DNA of 64,000 nucleotides from Taklimakanibacter albus (lineage in GTDB: Bacteria > Pseudomonadota > Alphaproteobacteria > Rhizobiales > Aestuariivirgaceae), in assembly GCF_016595235.1 (NCBI RefSeq), contig NZ_JAENHL010000006.1, forward strand, positions 1,240,001 to 1,304,000. Reading direction: 5' to 3'. The notes under the pieces are model-generated. The model worked only from the letters and a program-made list of their open reading frames with translations. It was not told the origin of the DNA and made no database searches. The translations under genes were made by a program, and so were the position numbers. Positions within the stretch are counted from its first letter, which is position 1. Each line of letters starts with the position of its first letter. Below are positions 8,236-16,083 of the stretch, piece after piece.

Positions 8236-8940
8236 GTGTACGAACATCTGATCAAGCATCTGAGCTTCTTCGACGGCATCGATATTCTCGAGCCGTTGAT
8301 GAAGCGGCATTTCAAGGACCGCATCGCGCTGGTCTCGTCCTTCGGCGCCGAATCCGCCGTGCTTTTGCACATGGCGGCGCAGATCGACCGCGACATCCCG
8401 GTGATCTTCCTCGACACCCAGAAGCTCTTCTGGGAGACGATCGCCTATCGCTCCAAGCTGGTCGATCTTCTCGGCCTGACCAATATCCGCATCATGAAGC
8501 CCGATGCCGATAATGTTCGCTTGCTCGATGCCGATGGCGAACTGCACAAGACCGATCCCGACATGTGCTGCAATATCCGCAAGACGCAGCCTTTGCAGGA
8601 AGCGCTGTCGGGCTACGACGCCTGGATCTCCGGCCGCAAGCGTTATCACGGCGGCGGGCGCACCAATATACCGGCGCTCGAGGAAGCCGATGGCCGCCTC
8701 AAGATCGAGCCTCTGGCGCGCTTCACGCCCGCCGACCTCAAGGCCTATATGGAGCATTATGACCTGCCGCCGCATCCGCTGGTGGCGGAAGGCTATCATT
8801 CGATCGGCTGCGTGCCCTGCACGGTCAAGGGCGGCTCGACCGACAATCCGCGCGCCGGGCGCTGGGCCGGCAAGTCGAAAGAAGAATGCGGCATCCACTG
8901 GACGCTGAACGGCCAGCCCGTCCGGCTCGCTGCGAAATAA
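8236..8940 (+). CDS. cysH: Assimilatory adenylyl-sulfate (APS) reductase, CysH family with [4Fe-4S] cluster motif
   Basis: A 234-residue reductase that turns APS (possibly PAPS) into sulfite using thioredoxin or glutathione. The PP-loop SSFGAESAVLLHM is near residue 34. C111-C112 (MCCNIRKTQPL) and C192/C195 (GCVPCT) form the four-cysteine cluster motif of the APS-using bacterial and plant class, and C218 in ECGIH is the catalytic cysteine. E. coli-type PAPS reductases lack the CC/CxxC cysteines. The start is GTG at 8236; no ATG lies in a better place. ATP sulfurylase genes (cysD, cysN) are not in this window. A hairpin repeat follows the stop. Confidence 0.93.
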   Translation: MYEHLIKHLSFFDGIDILEPLMKRHFKDRIALVSSFGAESAVLLHMAAQIDRDIPVIFLDTQKLFWETIAYRSKLVDLLGLTNIRIMKPDADNVRLLDADGELHKTDPDMCCNIRKTQPLQEALSGYDAWISGRKRYHGGGRTNIPALEEADGRLKIEPLARFTPADLKAYMEHYDLPPHPLVAEGYHSIGCVPCTVKGGSTDNPRAGRWAGKSKEECGIHWTLNGQPVRLAAK

Positions 8941-8948
8941 GCTGAATA

Positions 8949-8996
8949 GCGCGTGATCAGGAAAAGTGGCTGCCGGTTTTCCGTCCGATCACGCGC
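8949..8996. repeat. Single-hairpin intergenic repeat between cysH and the TauE-type gene
   Basis: GCGCGTGATC (8949-8958) pairs with GATCACGCGC (8987-8996). The core GGAAAAGTGG..GCCGGTTTTCC inside the loop pairs again. The same sequence, nearly unchanged, forms the first hairpin of the element at 51655-51764. The form resembles RIME-like mobile palindromes of rhizobia. It may also stabilise or end the cysH message. Confidence 0.75.
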
Positions 8997-9031
8997 CAAT
9001 AGAAGCGCTTCTGTCTTTGGGGAGATGACGG

Positions 9032-9826
9032 ATGCCTGATCTCAGCGAGTTCTGGATTTTTCTGCTGGTCGGTTTCGGTGCGCAATTGATCGATGGCGCA
9101 CTCGGCATGGGATATGGCGTCATCTCCTCGGTCGTGCTGCTGGCGAGCGGCGTGCCGCCCGCCCACACCTCGGCGAGCGTGCATTCGGCCAAGCTCTTCA
9201 CCACCGCAGCTTCCGGCATGTCGCATCTGTTTCATGGCAATGTCGACCGCCGACTGTTCCTGATCCTGGCGATTGCCGGCTCGGCGGGCGGTATCGCCGG
9301 CGCCCTCTTCCTCACCCAGGTCTCAGGCAAAACGATCAGGCCTTATGTCTTCGGCTATCTCTTGATCATGGGCCTCCTCATCCTCTGGCGCTGCTGGCGC
9401 GAGGGCAAGGAGCGTCAGTTCATGCCGGGCGGCTTCGTCGGCCCTCTGGGCGGCCTCGGCGGCTTTCTCGACGCGGTGGGCGGTGGTGGCTGGGGACCGG
9501 TCGTGACCTCGAGCCTGATCGGCGCCGGCGCCAAGCCGCGCCTCGTCATCGGCACCGTCAATGCGGCCGAGTTCGTGGTGACTTGCGCCGTGGTCGCCGC
9601 TTTCGTCACCACCTTGCTCACCGGCATGTGGAGCGAAGGCTCAGGCCTGCTCGACCACATCATGCCGGTCGCCGGGTTGATCCTGGGCGGGCTCCCCGCC
9701 GCCGCGGTGGCGGGCTTTCTGGTCAAACACGCGCCGCGCCGGCCGATCACCATCAGCGTGGCGCTCCTCGTCATCACCCTCTCCTCCTACGACCTCCTGC
9801 GCAGCGCCGGCGCGCTGGGCATATAA
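9032..9826 (+). CDS. TauE/SafE-family sulfite/anion permease
   Basis: A 264-residue membrane protein with about eight hydrophobic segments and the two TauE/SafE repeats (GFGAQLIDGALGMGYGV at the N-terminus and LGGFLDAVGGGGWGPVVTSSL in the middle). Family members move sulfite, sulfoacetate or related anions. It follows cysH in the same direction after about 90 bp that contain a hairpin repeat, so it may be read through from the sulfur operon or have its own promoter. By context I infer export of excess sulfite or transport of a sulfur oxyanion. Confidence 0.87.
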   Translation: MPDLSEFWIFLLVGFGAQLIDGALGMGYGVISSVVLLASGVPPAHTSASVHSAKLFTTAASGMSHLFHGNVDRRLFLILAIAGSAGGIAGALFLTQVSGKTIRPYVFGYLLIMGLLILWRCWREGKERQFMPGGFVGPLGGLGGFLDAVGGGGWGPVVTSSLIGAGAKPRLVIGTVNAAEFVVTCAVVAAFVTTLLTGMWSEGSGLLDHIMPVAGLILGGLPAAAVAGFLVKHAPRRPITISVALLVITLSSYDLLRSAGALGI

Positions 9827-9830
9827 CGAT

Positions 9831-9854
9831 TATGGCCGGACAAGTCCGGCCATA
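9831..9854. terminator. Hairpin between convergent TauE-type gene and metZ
   Basis: TATGGCCGGAC (9831-9841) and GTCCGGCCATA (9844-9854) form an 11-bp perfect inverted repeat with only AA between, starting 5 bases after the permease stop. There is no long T run, so intrinsic termination is plausible but not certain. Its place between convergent genes fits a two-way terminator. Confidence 0.5.
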
Positions 9855-9880
9855 AGGAGGTCCCGTCAGCTGTTCCGGGA

Positions 9881-11080
9881 TCAGGCGGAGATCGCCTGCT
9901 TGACGTCGTCGATCACGTCCTCGGCGTCTTCGAGGCCGACCGACAGGCGCAGCATGCCGTCGGTGATGCCCATGGCGGCGCGCGCTTCGGCGCCGATATT
10001 GCGGTGCGTCGTGGTCGCCGGATGGGTGATCAGCGATTTGGCATCGCCCAGATTGTTGGAGATGTCGACGAGCTGGAGATGGCGCAGGAGGTTGAAGGCC
10101 TTTTCCTTGCCGCCCGTCACCTCGAAGGTCACCATCGTGCCGCCGGCCGCCATCTGGCGCTGGCAGAGGTCCGCCTGCGGATGGCTGTCGAGATGCGGAT
10201 AGATCACCCGGGTGATGTCCTTGAGGCCGACAAGCGCCTCGGCGACCTGACGCGCCGACTGCGACTGATGCAGCACGCGTAGCTTCAGTGTTTCGAGACC
10301 CTTCAGCAGCACCCAGGCATTGAAGGGCGAGATCGACGGACCGGTATGGCGCAGGAACGGCTTCAGCAGCTCTTCCTTAAACTTGCGCGTCGAAAGGATC
10401 GCGCCGCCCAGGACCCTGCCCTGGCCGTCCATATGTTTGGTGCCGGAATAGACGACGACATCGGCGCCGTAGCTCAAGGGCTTCTGCAGGACCGGCGTGG
10501 CGAAGACATTGTCGACCACGATCGAGGCGCCGGCCGCTTTGGCGATCTCGCAGACGGCGGCGAGATCGATCACTTCGAGCGTCGGATTGGACGGCGTCTC
10601 GAGGAACACGCATCTGGTGTCCGGGGTGATCGCCGAGCGCCAGGCATCGAGATCGGAGCCGTCGACCAGCGTAAAGCGGATGCCGAAGCGCGGCAGGATG
10701 CTGGTGATGACCTGATAGCAGGAGCCGAACAGCGCCTTGGAGGAAACGATATGGTCGCCGGCCTTGAGCTGGCAGGCGAGCGCGCCGAAGACCGACGCCA
10801 TGCCGGAAGCGAGCGCGTAACAGGCTTCCGCGCCTTCCAGGAGCCGCAGCCGCTCTTCGAACATGGTGACGGTGGGGTTGCCGTAGCGGCCATAGACATA
10901 GCCGTCATCCTCGCCGGCGAAGCGCTTCTCGGCGGTTTCCGGCTCGTCATAGACGAAGCCCGAATTGAGGAAGAGCGCTTCCGAGGTCTCGCCATGGGGC
11001 GAGCGGTCGAGGCCGCCGCGCACCAGCTTGGTGTTCTCGCCCCAGCGCGACGGCGATGAGGATTTGACGTCTTTCTTCAT
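9881..11080 (-). CDS. metZ: O-succinylhomoserine sulfhydrylase (direct sulfhydrylation, MetZ)
   Basis: A 399-residue PLP enzyme of the Cys/Met metabolism family. The Schiff-base lysine is K215 in YSGTKHMDGQGRVLGG. YGRYGNPT near residue 63, LASGMASVFG near 90 and ETPSNPT near 161 are typical of O-acyl-homoserine sulfhydrylases of the MetZ type. It makes homocysteine from O-succinylhomoserine (or the acetyl ester) and sulfide, so it consumes the sulfide made by the CysI pathway on the opposite strand. It starts 3 bases after the rhodanese stop, forming a two-gene operon under a GTTC-N8-GAAC dyad. Acyl-donor preference cannot be read here. Confidence 0.9.
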   Translation of the reverse strand: MKKDVKSSSPSRWGENTKLVRGGLDRSPHGETSEALFLNSGFVYDEPETAEKRFAGEDDGYVYGRYGNPTVTMFEERLRLLEGAEACYALASGMASVFGALACQLKAGDHIVSSKALFGSCYQVITSILPRFGIRFTLVDGSDLDAWRSAITPDTRCVFLETPSNPTLEVIDLAAVCEIAKAAGASIVVDNVFATPVLQKPLSYGADVVVYSGTKHMDGQGRVLGGAILSTRKFKEELLKPFLRHTGPSISPFNAWVLLKGLETLKLRVLHQSQSARQVAEALVGLKDITRVIYPHLDSHPQADLCQRQMAAGGTMVTFEVTGGKEKAFNLLRHLQLVDISNNLGDAKSLITHPATTTHRNIGAEARAAMGITDGMLRLSVGLEDAEDVIDDVKQAISA

Positions 11081-11083
11081 GGC

Positions 11084-11485
11084 TCAGCTCTGGATCCAGG
11101 GAAGTCCGGCGGCTTTCCAGCCGCCGACCATGCCGCGATGACCAAGTCCGTCGCGGTCGCCTTCGAAGCCTTGCGCGACATTCCAGCAATTGGTGAAGCC
11201 GGCCTTGGTGAGGGCGGCCGCGGCATTGGCCGAGCGCGCACCCGAACGGCAGATGCACAGGATCTCGGTGTCAGGCGCTATGCCGCTGTCCTCGATCTGC
11301 TTGGCGAAGTCGCCATTGACCTGCATCTGCGGATAGGACTGCCAGGACAGCCGGATCAGCCGGTCGACGGCCGGCACGCCGACAAAGGCCCATTCGGGCT
11401 CGGTGCGCACGTCGATCAGCACGGCATTGGGGTTCTTGGTCAGCCGGTCATGGGCTTCGGCCGGGGTGATATCGCCCTTGTACAT
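11084..11485 (-). CDS. Single-domain rhodanese (sulfurtransferase)
   Basis: A 133-residue rhodanese with the aspartate motif VLIDVRTEPEW near residue 22 and the active-site loop CRSGARSA, catalytic C79. It would carry a persulfide, moving sulfane sulfur between thiols. I start it at ATG 11485 (MYKGDITPAEAHDRL). The longer frame to 11518 adds nine non-family residues and would place the 16-bp dyad inside the gene. It is the first gene of an operon with metZ, suggesting a role in delivering sulfide or persulfide for homocysteine synthesis. Confidence 0.87.
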   Translation of the reverse strand: MYKGDITPAEAHDRLTKNPNAVLIDVRTEPEWAFVGVPAVDRLIRLSWQSYPQMQVNGDFAKQIEDSGIAPDTEILCICRSGARSANAAAALTKAGFTNCWNVAQGFEGDRDGLGHRGMVGGWKAAGLPWIQS

Positions 11486-11500
11486 GCAAAAAACCAATCT

Positions 11501-11516
11501 GTTCTGAATTCCGAAC
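11501..11516. promoter_or_regulatory. GTTC-N8-GAAC dyad upstream of rhodanese-metZ
   Basis: On the minus strand the site reads GTTCGGAATTCAGAAC, 16 bp, beginning 15 bases before the rhodanese ATG. It shares the outer arms and the GG-A-T positions with 3839-3854. It is likely bound by the same regulator and is close enough to the start to block initiation. Confidence 0.6.
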
Positions 11517-11606
11517 ACTTTCTAGTGGAAATATCAAAGGCGGAAAAGCGGAAAATCCACTCCCTTGGGACCGGAACATTGTCCCCTGACATTGCCTATT
11601 CGCGGC

Positions 11607-12482
11607 TCAGCCACGCGGCTCCGTCATACTTTCGATGTTTCCGGGATAGCTCGGGAGTGCGCGGTCGGGAAACCACGTGCAATTGCTGAAGGGCCTTGCC
11701 ACCAGATACATTTCCAGAGCGGGATTCAAGATCTTGGCCCAACCGGAGAGGATCGACGGCGTCTTGATCACGATATTGCAGCGCGACAGCATCGCGCAAT
11801 TCAGCACCGCGTCCCGACCCAGGTGATACCCGTCGTGCTTCCGGCTGTGGTGAAGGGGCTGTCCATCCGTCGAGCGCGCGAAATCAGGCAGAAACAAGAG
11901 ACGGTTGCCGTAGCGGAGCCGGCAGGCATGAACAAAATGAGCCTCGTCGGTGGCCAGGAAGATATCGGCATCCGGCGACTGCGCGAGCTCACGATCGATG
12001 ATGGCGAGCATGTCCGCATAGGCGGTGCGGGGCGCCTCGCTTTGCTTGTCCGTGCCGCGATAGTGGATGCCGATCAGCCGGCCGCCGGCCGACCGGCTTT
12101 GCAGCAGCGTATCGAGCACCTTGGTGACCCAGGGCCGAAAGGCATAGCGGTCGAAGAACACCCGATGCGCGTTCTCGAAGCCGCTCTGCAATGCGTCATC
12201 ATCGGCCACGACGTCACCGATCGTGCGGATCGTCGTCCAGGGCAAATCCGGCGGGATGGTCCGCTGCGCGGCGCCCCGGTCGATGAAGAAATAACCGACG
12301 AAGTCCGGTCCGCGCTCTGGCGAGACATATTGCGGACTGATGCTGGCAATTTCGACGGGAATATTGCGCTGGGCACTGACGGTCAGGATCGGAACATACC
12401 AGGTGAGGTGGGCGAAGAAGCCCAAATTCGGGTTGTTGATCGCTATCCGCATTCCCTCCGCATGATCGACCAGCATGGTCAT
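11607..12482 (-). CDS. Glycosyltransferase with NodZ/FUT8-like (alpha-1,6-fucosyltransferase superfamily) motifs
   Basis: The motifs follow the order of NodZ/FUT8 and O-fucosyltransferase-like enzymes: LIGIHYRGTDK (motif I, the donor-binding Arg), DADIFLATDEAHF (motif II) and a C-terminal LSRCNIVIKTPSILSGWA (motif III). I chose ATG 12482 because GGGAG stands five bases before it. That gives 291 residues and leaves room for a promoter of the divergent dehydrogenase. The open frame runs on to 12716, but that part would overlap the divergent gene. No signal peptide or membrane segment is visible, so it is probably cytosolic. Acceptor and donor are unknown, and no nod or polysaccharide genes are nearby. 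Confidence 0.65.
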   Translation of the reverse strand: MTMLVDHAEGMRIAINNPNLGFFAHLTWYVPILTVSAQRNIPVEIASISPQYVSPERGPDFVGYFFIDRGAAQRTIPPDLPWTTIRTIGDVVADDDALQSGFENAHRVFFDRYAFRPWVTKVLDTLLQSRSAGGRLIGIHYRGTDKQSEAPRTAYADMLAIIDRELAQSPDADIFLATDEAHFVHACRLRYGNRLLFLPDFARSTDGQPLHHSRKHDGYHLGRDAVLNCAMLSRCNIVIKTPSILSGWAKILNPALEMYLVARPFSNCTWFPDRALPSYPGNIESMTEPRG

Positions 12483-12648
12483 GGATGCTCCCAGCCTCTC
12501 CGTCGGCCTGACGCGAGGCCAATTTTCTCCTGTAGATAGACCACCCTTCTGTTGAATTCCAAGCATTCGCAGCGAGAAATTCTGATCCTTCACCTCCCCC
12601 GCCGGTTCCTCTAGGGTGCCGAGAATCTCTCTCTGAAGGTCCCCCTCC

Positions 12649-15108
12649 ATGTCAAAGTCCCTGCCCGCCCGCGCCGATGTCGTCATTGTCGGGGGCGGCA
12701 TCGTCGGCGCGTCCATCGCCTATCACCTGGCCAAGCTCGGCATAAAGAACACCGTCCTTCTCGAGCGCAAGCAGCTCACCTGCGGCACCACCTGGCACGC
12801 CGCCGGCCTCGTCGGGCAGCTGCGCGCCTCGCGCAACCTGACCGAGCTCGCCAAATATACGACCGGCCTGTTCGAGGGCCTGGAGAAGGAAACCGGCCAG
12901 GCGACCGGCTTCAAGCAGAACGGCTCCGTCTCGGTCGCTTTGACCGAAGGCCGCTTCGAGGAACTGAAGCGCGGCGCCTCGATGGCCAAGAGCTTCGGTC
13001 TTGAAGTGAACGTCGTGTCGGTCGGTGAGATCAAGGAGCGCCTGCCGCATTACAATCTCGACGGCGCCGTCGGCGGCGTCTTCCTGCCCAAGGACGGCCA
13101 GGTCAATCCGATCGACGTGACCCAGGCGCTGGCCGCCGGCGCCCGCATGAACGGCGCCAAGATCTTCGAGAACAGCAAGGTCACCCGCATCCTCACCAAG
13201 GACGGCAAGGCGGTCGGCGTCGAGACCACCGACGGCACCATCCATGCCGACAAGGTCGTCATCGCCGCCGGCATGTGGTCGCGCGAGATTGGCCGCTCCA
13301 TCGGCGTCAATATTCCGCTCCACGCCGCCGAGCATTTCTACATCGTCACCGAGCCGATCGAGGAGCTGCCGCGCAACATGCCGGTGGTGCGCGTGCCGGA
13401 TGAATGCACCTATTACAAGGAAGACGCCGGCAAGCTGCTGATCGGCGCCTTCGAGCCGGTGGCCAAGCCCTGGGGCACCGAAGGCATCGCGGAAGATCAC
13501 TCCTTCGAGACGCTGCCCGAGGACATGGATCACTTCGAGCCCATCCTCAATGACGCGGTGGTTCGCGTGCCGCTGCTGGAGAAAGCCGGCATCGCCCTCT
13601 TCTTCAACGGCCCCGAAAGCTTCACGCCGGACGACCGCTATTATCTGGGCGAGGCGCCGGAGCTGAAGAACCTCTATGTCGCGACCGGCTTCAACTCGAT
13701 CGGCATCCAGTCATCGGGCGGCGCCGGCCTCGTCCTGTCGCAATGGATCAAGAACGGCCATCCGCCGATGGATGTAAGCGGCGTCGATATCCGCCGCATC
13801 CATCCCTTCCAGTCGGTGCGCCAGTATGTGCATGACCGCACCGTGGAGAGCTTAGGGCTTCTCTATGCGATGCATTGGCCCTATCGTCAGGTCGAGACGG
13901 CGCGCGGCGTGCGCCGCTCCGCCATTCACGACAAGCTCGTCGCGCTCGGCGCCTGCATGGGCGAGGTCAATGGCTGGGAGCGGCCCAACTGGTATGCGCC
14001 GCGCGGCGTCGAACCGAAATACGAATACTCCTACGGCCGCCAGAACTGGTGGTCTTATGCCGATGCCGAAGCCAAGGCGCTGCAGTCCAAGGTCGTCATG
14101 TTCGACCAGTCGAGCTTCTCGAAATATCTCGTCCAGGGCAGAGACGCGGCGAAGGTGCTGAACCGCATCTCAGCCAATGATGTCGACGTCGAGGAAGGCC
14201 GCATCGTCTATACGCAATGGTGCAACGAGCGCGGCGGCATCGAGGCCGATCTCACGGTCACGCGCCTCGCCCCCGACAAGTTCATGGTCGTCACCGGCTG
14301 CGCCCCGCAGACGCGCGACTTCGCCTGGCTGAAAGCCCACACGCCGGACGACGCGCATTGCATCGCGGCCGACGTCACATCGGGCCTGCCGATGTTCGCG
14401 CTGATGGGGCCGAACAGCCGGCCCCTGCTCCAGAAGCTTTCCGGCATGGACCTCTCCACCGCCGCCTTCCCTTTCGGGACGTCCAAGGAAATGGAGATCG
14501 GTTATGCCCGCGTGCGCGCCAGCCGCATCACCTATGTCGGCGAGCTCGGCTGGGAGCTATATATCCCGACCGAATTCGCGGCCCATGTCTTCGAGCGCAT
14601 CCTTGAGGCCGGCGCCGAGTTCGGCCTGACGCTCGCCGGCATGCACACGATGAACAACTGCCGCGTCGAGAAAGCCTATCGCCATTGGGGCCACGACATT
14701 TCCGATGAGGACACGCCGGTCGAAGCCGGTCTCGGCTTCGTCGTCGCCTGGGACAAGAAATCGGGCTTCATCGGCAAGGACGCTCTATTGAAGCAGCGCG
14801 AGCGCAAGGCGCAGCCCAAGCGCATGATCTGCCTGGCGCTCGACGACGGCAGCGACAAGGCGCCGATGATGTATCACGAGGAGCCGATCTATCGTGACGG
14901 CGTCATCGTCGGCTCGACCACATCGGGCGCCTGGGGCCACCGCATCAATGCGTCCCTCGGCATGGGTTATGTGAAGAACGACCCCGGTGTCAGCAAGGAA
15001 TGGATCGAGGCCGGCAAATGGGAAGTCGAGATCGCCTGGAAGCGTTATCCCGCCAAGGTGCAGCTGCAGAGCTTCTATGACCCGAAGGGCGAGCGGATCA
15101 AGGTGTAG
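12649..15108 (+). CDS. Dimethylglycine/sarcosine dehydrogenase-like FAD-GcvT fusion
   Basis: An 819-residue, two-part enzyme. The N-terminal DAO-type FAD domain begins with VVIVGGGIVGASIAYHL at residue 11. CGTTWHAAGL carries H50, which by family precedent may hold FAD covalently. The C-terminal half, from about residue 430, is a GcvT-type tetrahydrofolate-binding domain (YVGELGWELYIPTEF, AYRHWGHDIS, GFIGKDALL). Family members oxidatively remove an N-methyl group from dimethylglycine or sarcosine and pass the one-carbon unit to folate. No one-carbon or betaine genes lie next to it, so the exact substrate is open. It stands alone in its direction. Confidence 0.87.
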   Translation: MSKSLPARADVVIVGGGIVGASIAYHLAKLGIKNTVLLERKQLTCGTTWHAAGLVGQLRASRNLTELAKYTTGLFEGLEKETGQATGFKQNGSVSVALTEGRFEELKRGASMAKSFGLEVNVVSVGEIKERLPHYNLDGAVGGVFLPKDGQVNPIDVTQALAAGARMNGAKIFENSKVTRILTKDGKAVGVETTDGTIHADKVVIAAGMWSREIGRSIGVNIPLHAAEHFYIVTEPIEELPRNMPVVRVPDECTYYKEDAGKLLIGAFEPVAKPWGTEGIAEDHSFETLPEDMDHFEPILNDAVVRVPLLEKAGIALFFNGPESFTPDDRYYLGEAPELKNLYVATGFNSIGIQSSGGAGLVLSQWIKNGHPPMDVSGVDIRRIHPFQSVRQYVHDRTVESLGLLYAMHWPYRQVETARGVRRSAIHDKLVALGACMGEVNGWERPNWYAPRGVEPKYEYSYGRQNWWSYADAEAKALQSKVVMFDQSSFSKYLVQGRDAAKVLNRISANDVDVEEGRIVYTQWCNERGGIEADLTVTRLAPDKFMVVTGCAPQTRDFAWLKAHTPDDAHCIAADVTSGLPMFALMGPNSRPLLQKLSGMDLSTAAFPFGTSKEMEIGYARVRASRITYVGELGWELYIPTEFAAHVFERILEAGAEFGLTLAGMHTMNNCRVEKAYRHWGHDISDEDTPVEAGLGFVVAWDKKSGFIGKDALLKQRERKAQPKRMICLALDDGSDKAPMMYHEEPIYRDGVIVGSTTSGAWGHRINASLGMGYVKNDPGVSKEWIEAGKWEVEIAWKRYPAKVQLQSFYDPKGERIKV

Positions 15109-15140
15109 ATCAGACAATACTTCATGGCGACCATTGGTCA

Positions 15141-15311
15141 ATGGAGTTTGATCTATCCAACATTATAAGTTGGGCCGCTGTCATTCGCCATTGCCTCGTT
15201 CTAATTGCGCTCTGTGAGTTGATAGAACTCTTATCGGAGAAGCAACTTGAAGCGTGGTTATCTGAGGGGCGCGACAGAGCTCGAAAGTGCATGATGGGCT
15301 TAAACTACTAA
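15141..15311 (+). CDS. Possible 56-residue small protein
   Basis: An ATG frame of 56 codons fills most of the 243-bp gap (15109-15351) between the dehydrogenase and the toxin gene. The peptide has a hydrophobic stretch (residues about 8-31) followed by a charged helix (EKQLEAWLSEGRDRARK). The DNA is visibly AT-richer than its neighbours, like the toxin-antitoxin genes next to it, which suggests the block was acquired together. There is no good ribosome-binding site and I recognise no family. It may be a gene remnant. Confidence 0.25.
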   Translation: MEFDLSNIISWAAVIRHCLVLIALCELIELLSEKQLEAWLSEGRDRARKCMMGLNY

Positions 15312-15351
15312 GATACGGCGCATACCGAGTAGAGCCCTATCATAGGCGAAA

Positions 15352-15780
15352 TTACGAAAGATCCGTCTCGCTTAACTGATCCCACATAATAATTCGTAGA
15401 TCGTCGCTCTCTTTGATCCCTCGATCATTGGTGACGAAGGCAGAACATTCGGCCCACTTTGCAGTAGCCACATGTATGGCGTCAGGTAGCTTAAGTTTCG
15501 TTTCGGCACGCAATTGTGCTGCCGATAAGAGGATCGATCGAGAGATGGGAACGACAGGCAGGCTGGGCTGCTCACCGAGCAAGGCCATGTAGGTTTCGAC
15601 GGCGAAGATGTCCTTGTCTGCAAATGGCTTCACAAGACATTCGGCCAAGGTAATCTCGCTTGTCACCACTTCGACCCGCCGCTGATCGATATGCGCAAAG
15701 AACAGAACTTGCGCCGGTCCAAAGGAGTTCGATCTCTCCGCTGCCGAAATAATCACATTAGTGTCGAGATAGTAGCGCAG
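15352..15780 (-). CDS. PIN-domain toxin, VapC type (apparent CTG start)
   Basis: A PIN-domain RNase toxin of about 142 residues. The acidic residues expected for Mg2+ binding are the Asp in RYYLDTNVIIS, Glu in LAECL, Asp in KLPDAIHVATA and Asp in TNDRG. The first GTG in frame (15756) lies after the essential LDTN aspartate. The only upstream option before the antitoxin stop (15784-15786) is a CTG at 15778-15780, giving LRYYLDTN. I therefore place the start there, which gives a 3-base gap from the antitoxin stop. Either CTG is used or the gene has lost its start. The pair reads antitoxin then toxin. Confidence 0.72.
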   Translation of the reverse strand: MRYYLDTNVIISAAERSNSFGPAQVLFFAHIDQRRVEVVTSEITLAECLVKPFADKDIFAVETYMALLGEQPSLPVVPISRSILLSAAQLRAETKLKLPDAIHVATAKWAECSAFVTNDRGIKESDDLRIIMWDQLSETDLS

Positions 15781-15783
15781 GAC

Positions 15784-16023
15784 TTAATTATCCCATTCAT
15801 CGCGAAGTCTGCGCACATAGGCGTCGATTTCAGCCTGCGAGCGGTTGCTTTGCACAGAGCCAATGAAAGAGCTAAGCGACCGTCGCGCTTTTTTTGGCGA
15901 CGCCACGGCCTCATTCAGTATCTCCCGCACCTCTGCTTCCGTCGAACGGCCGTGGGCCTCAGCTCTGGCTTTGATCCGCTTGAGCACGTCGTCGTCGATC
16001 TTACGGACAAGTATTTGTCCCAT
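15784..16023 (-). CDS. Ribbon-helix-helix antitoxin, FitA/VapB-like
   Basis: A 79-residue antitoxin. The N-terminal MGQILVRKIDDDVLKRIKARAEAHG-type fold and the TEAEVREILNEAV helix match FitA-like ribbon-helix-helix proteins, which bind DNA as dimers. The C-terminal tail (RSQAEIDAYVRRLRDEW) would wrap the toxin. It precedes the PIN toxin by three bases. Two TGATATCA palindromes lie just upstream of its start. Codon use is less GC-rich than in surrounding housekeeping genes, which fits horizontal transfer. Confidence 0.85.
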   Translation of the reverse strand: MGQILVRKIDDDVLKRIKARAEAHGRSTEAEVREILNEAVASPKKARRSLSSFIGSVQSNRSQAEIDAYVRRLRDEWDN

Positions 16024-16035
16024 AACTCACTCCAT

Positions 16036-16054
16036 TGATATCAAAATGATATCA
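16036..16054. promoter_or_regulatory. Paired TGATATCA palindromes, probable toxin-antitoxin operator
   Basis: TGATATCA at 16036-16043 and 16047-16054, three A residues between, centres 11 bp apart (one helical turn). The whole is also an inverted repeat. It begins 12 bases before the antitoxin start. Ribbon-helix-helix dimers commonly bind such paired sites, so autoregulation by the antitoxin-toxin complex is expected. Confidence 0.7.
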
Positions 16055-16083
16055 TATCGAGTATCACCCGGCAAGCAGGCAAA

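Noticed and set aside
11607-12482. NodZ-like gene as a sign of a symbiosis island
   Set aside because: No nodulation, nitrogen-fixation or transfer genes are nearby, and neighbours are core metabolism.
12483-12716. Longer glycosyltransferase start reaching into the divergent dehydrogenase gene
   Set aside because: The extra residues are low-complexity, overlap the divergent coding region, and the ATG at 12482 has a proper ribosome-binding site.
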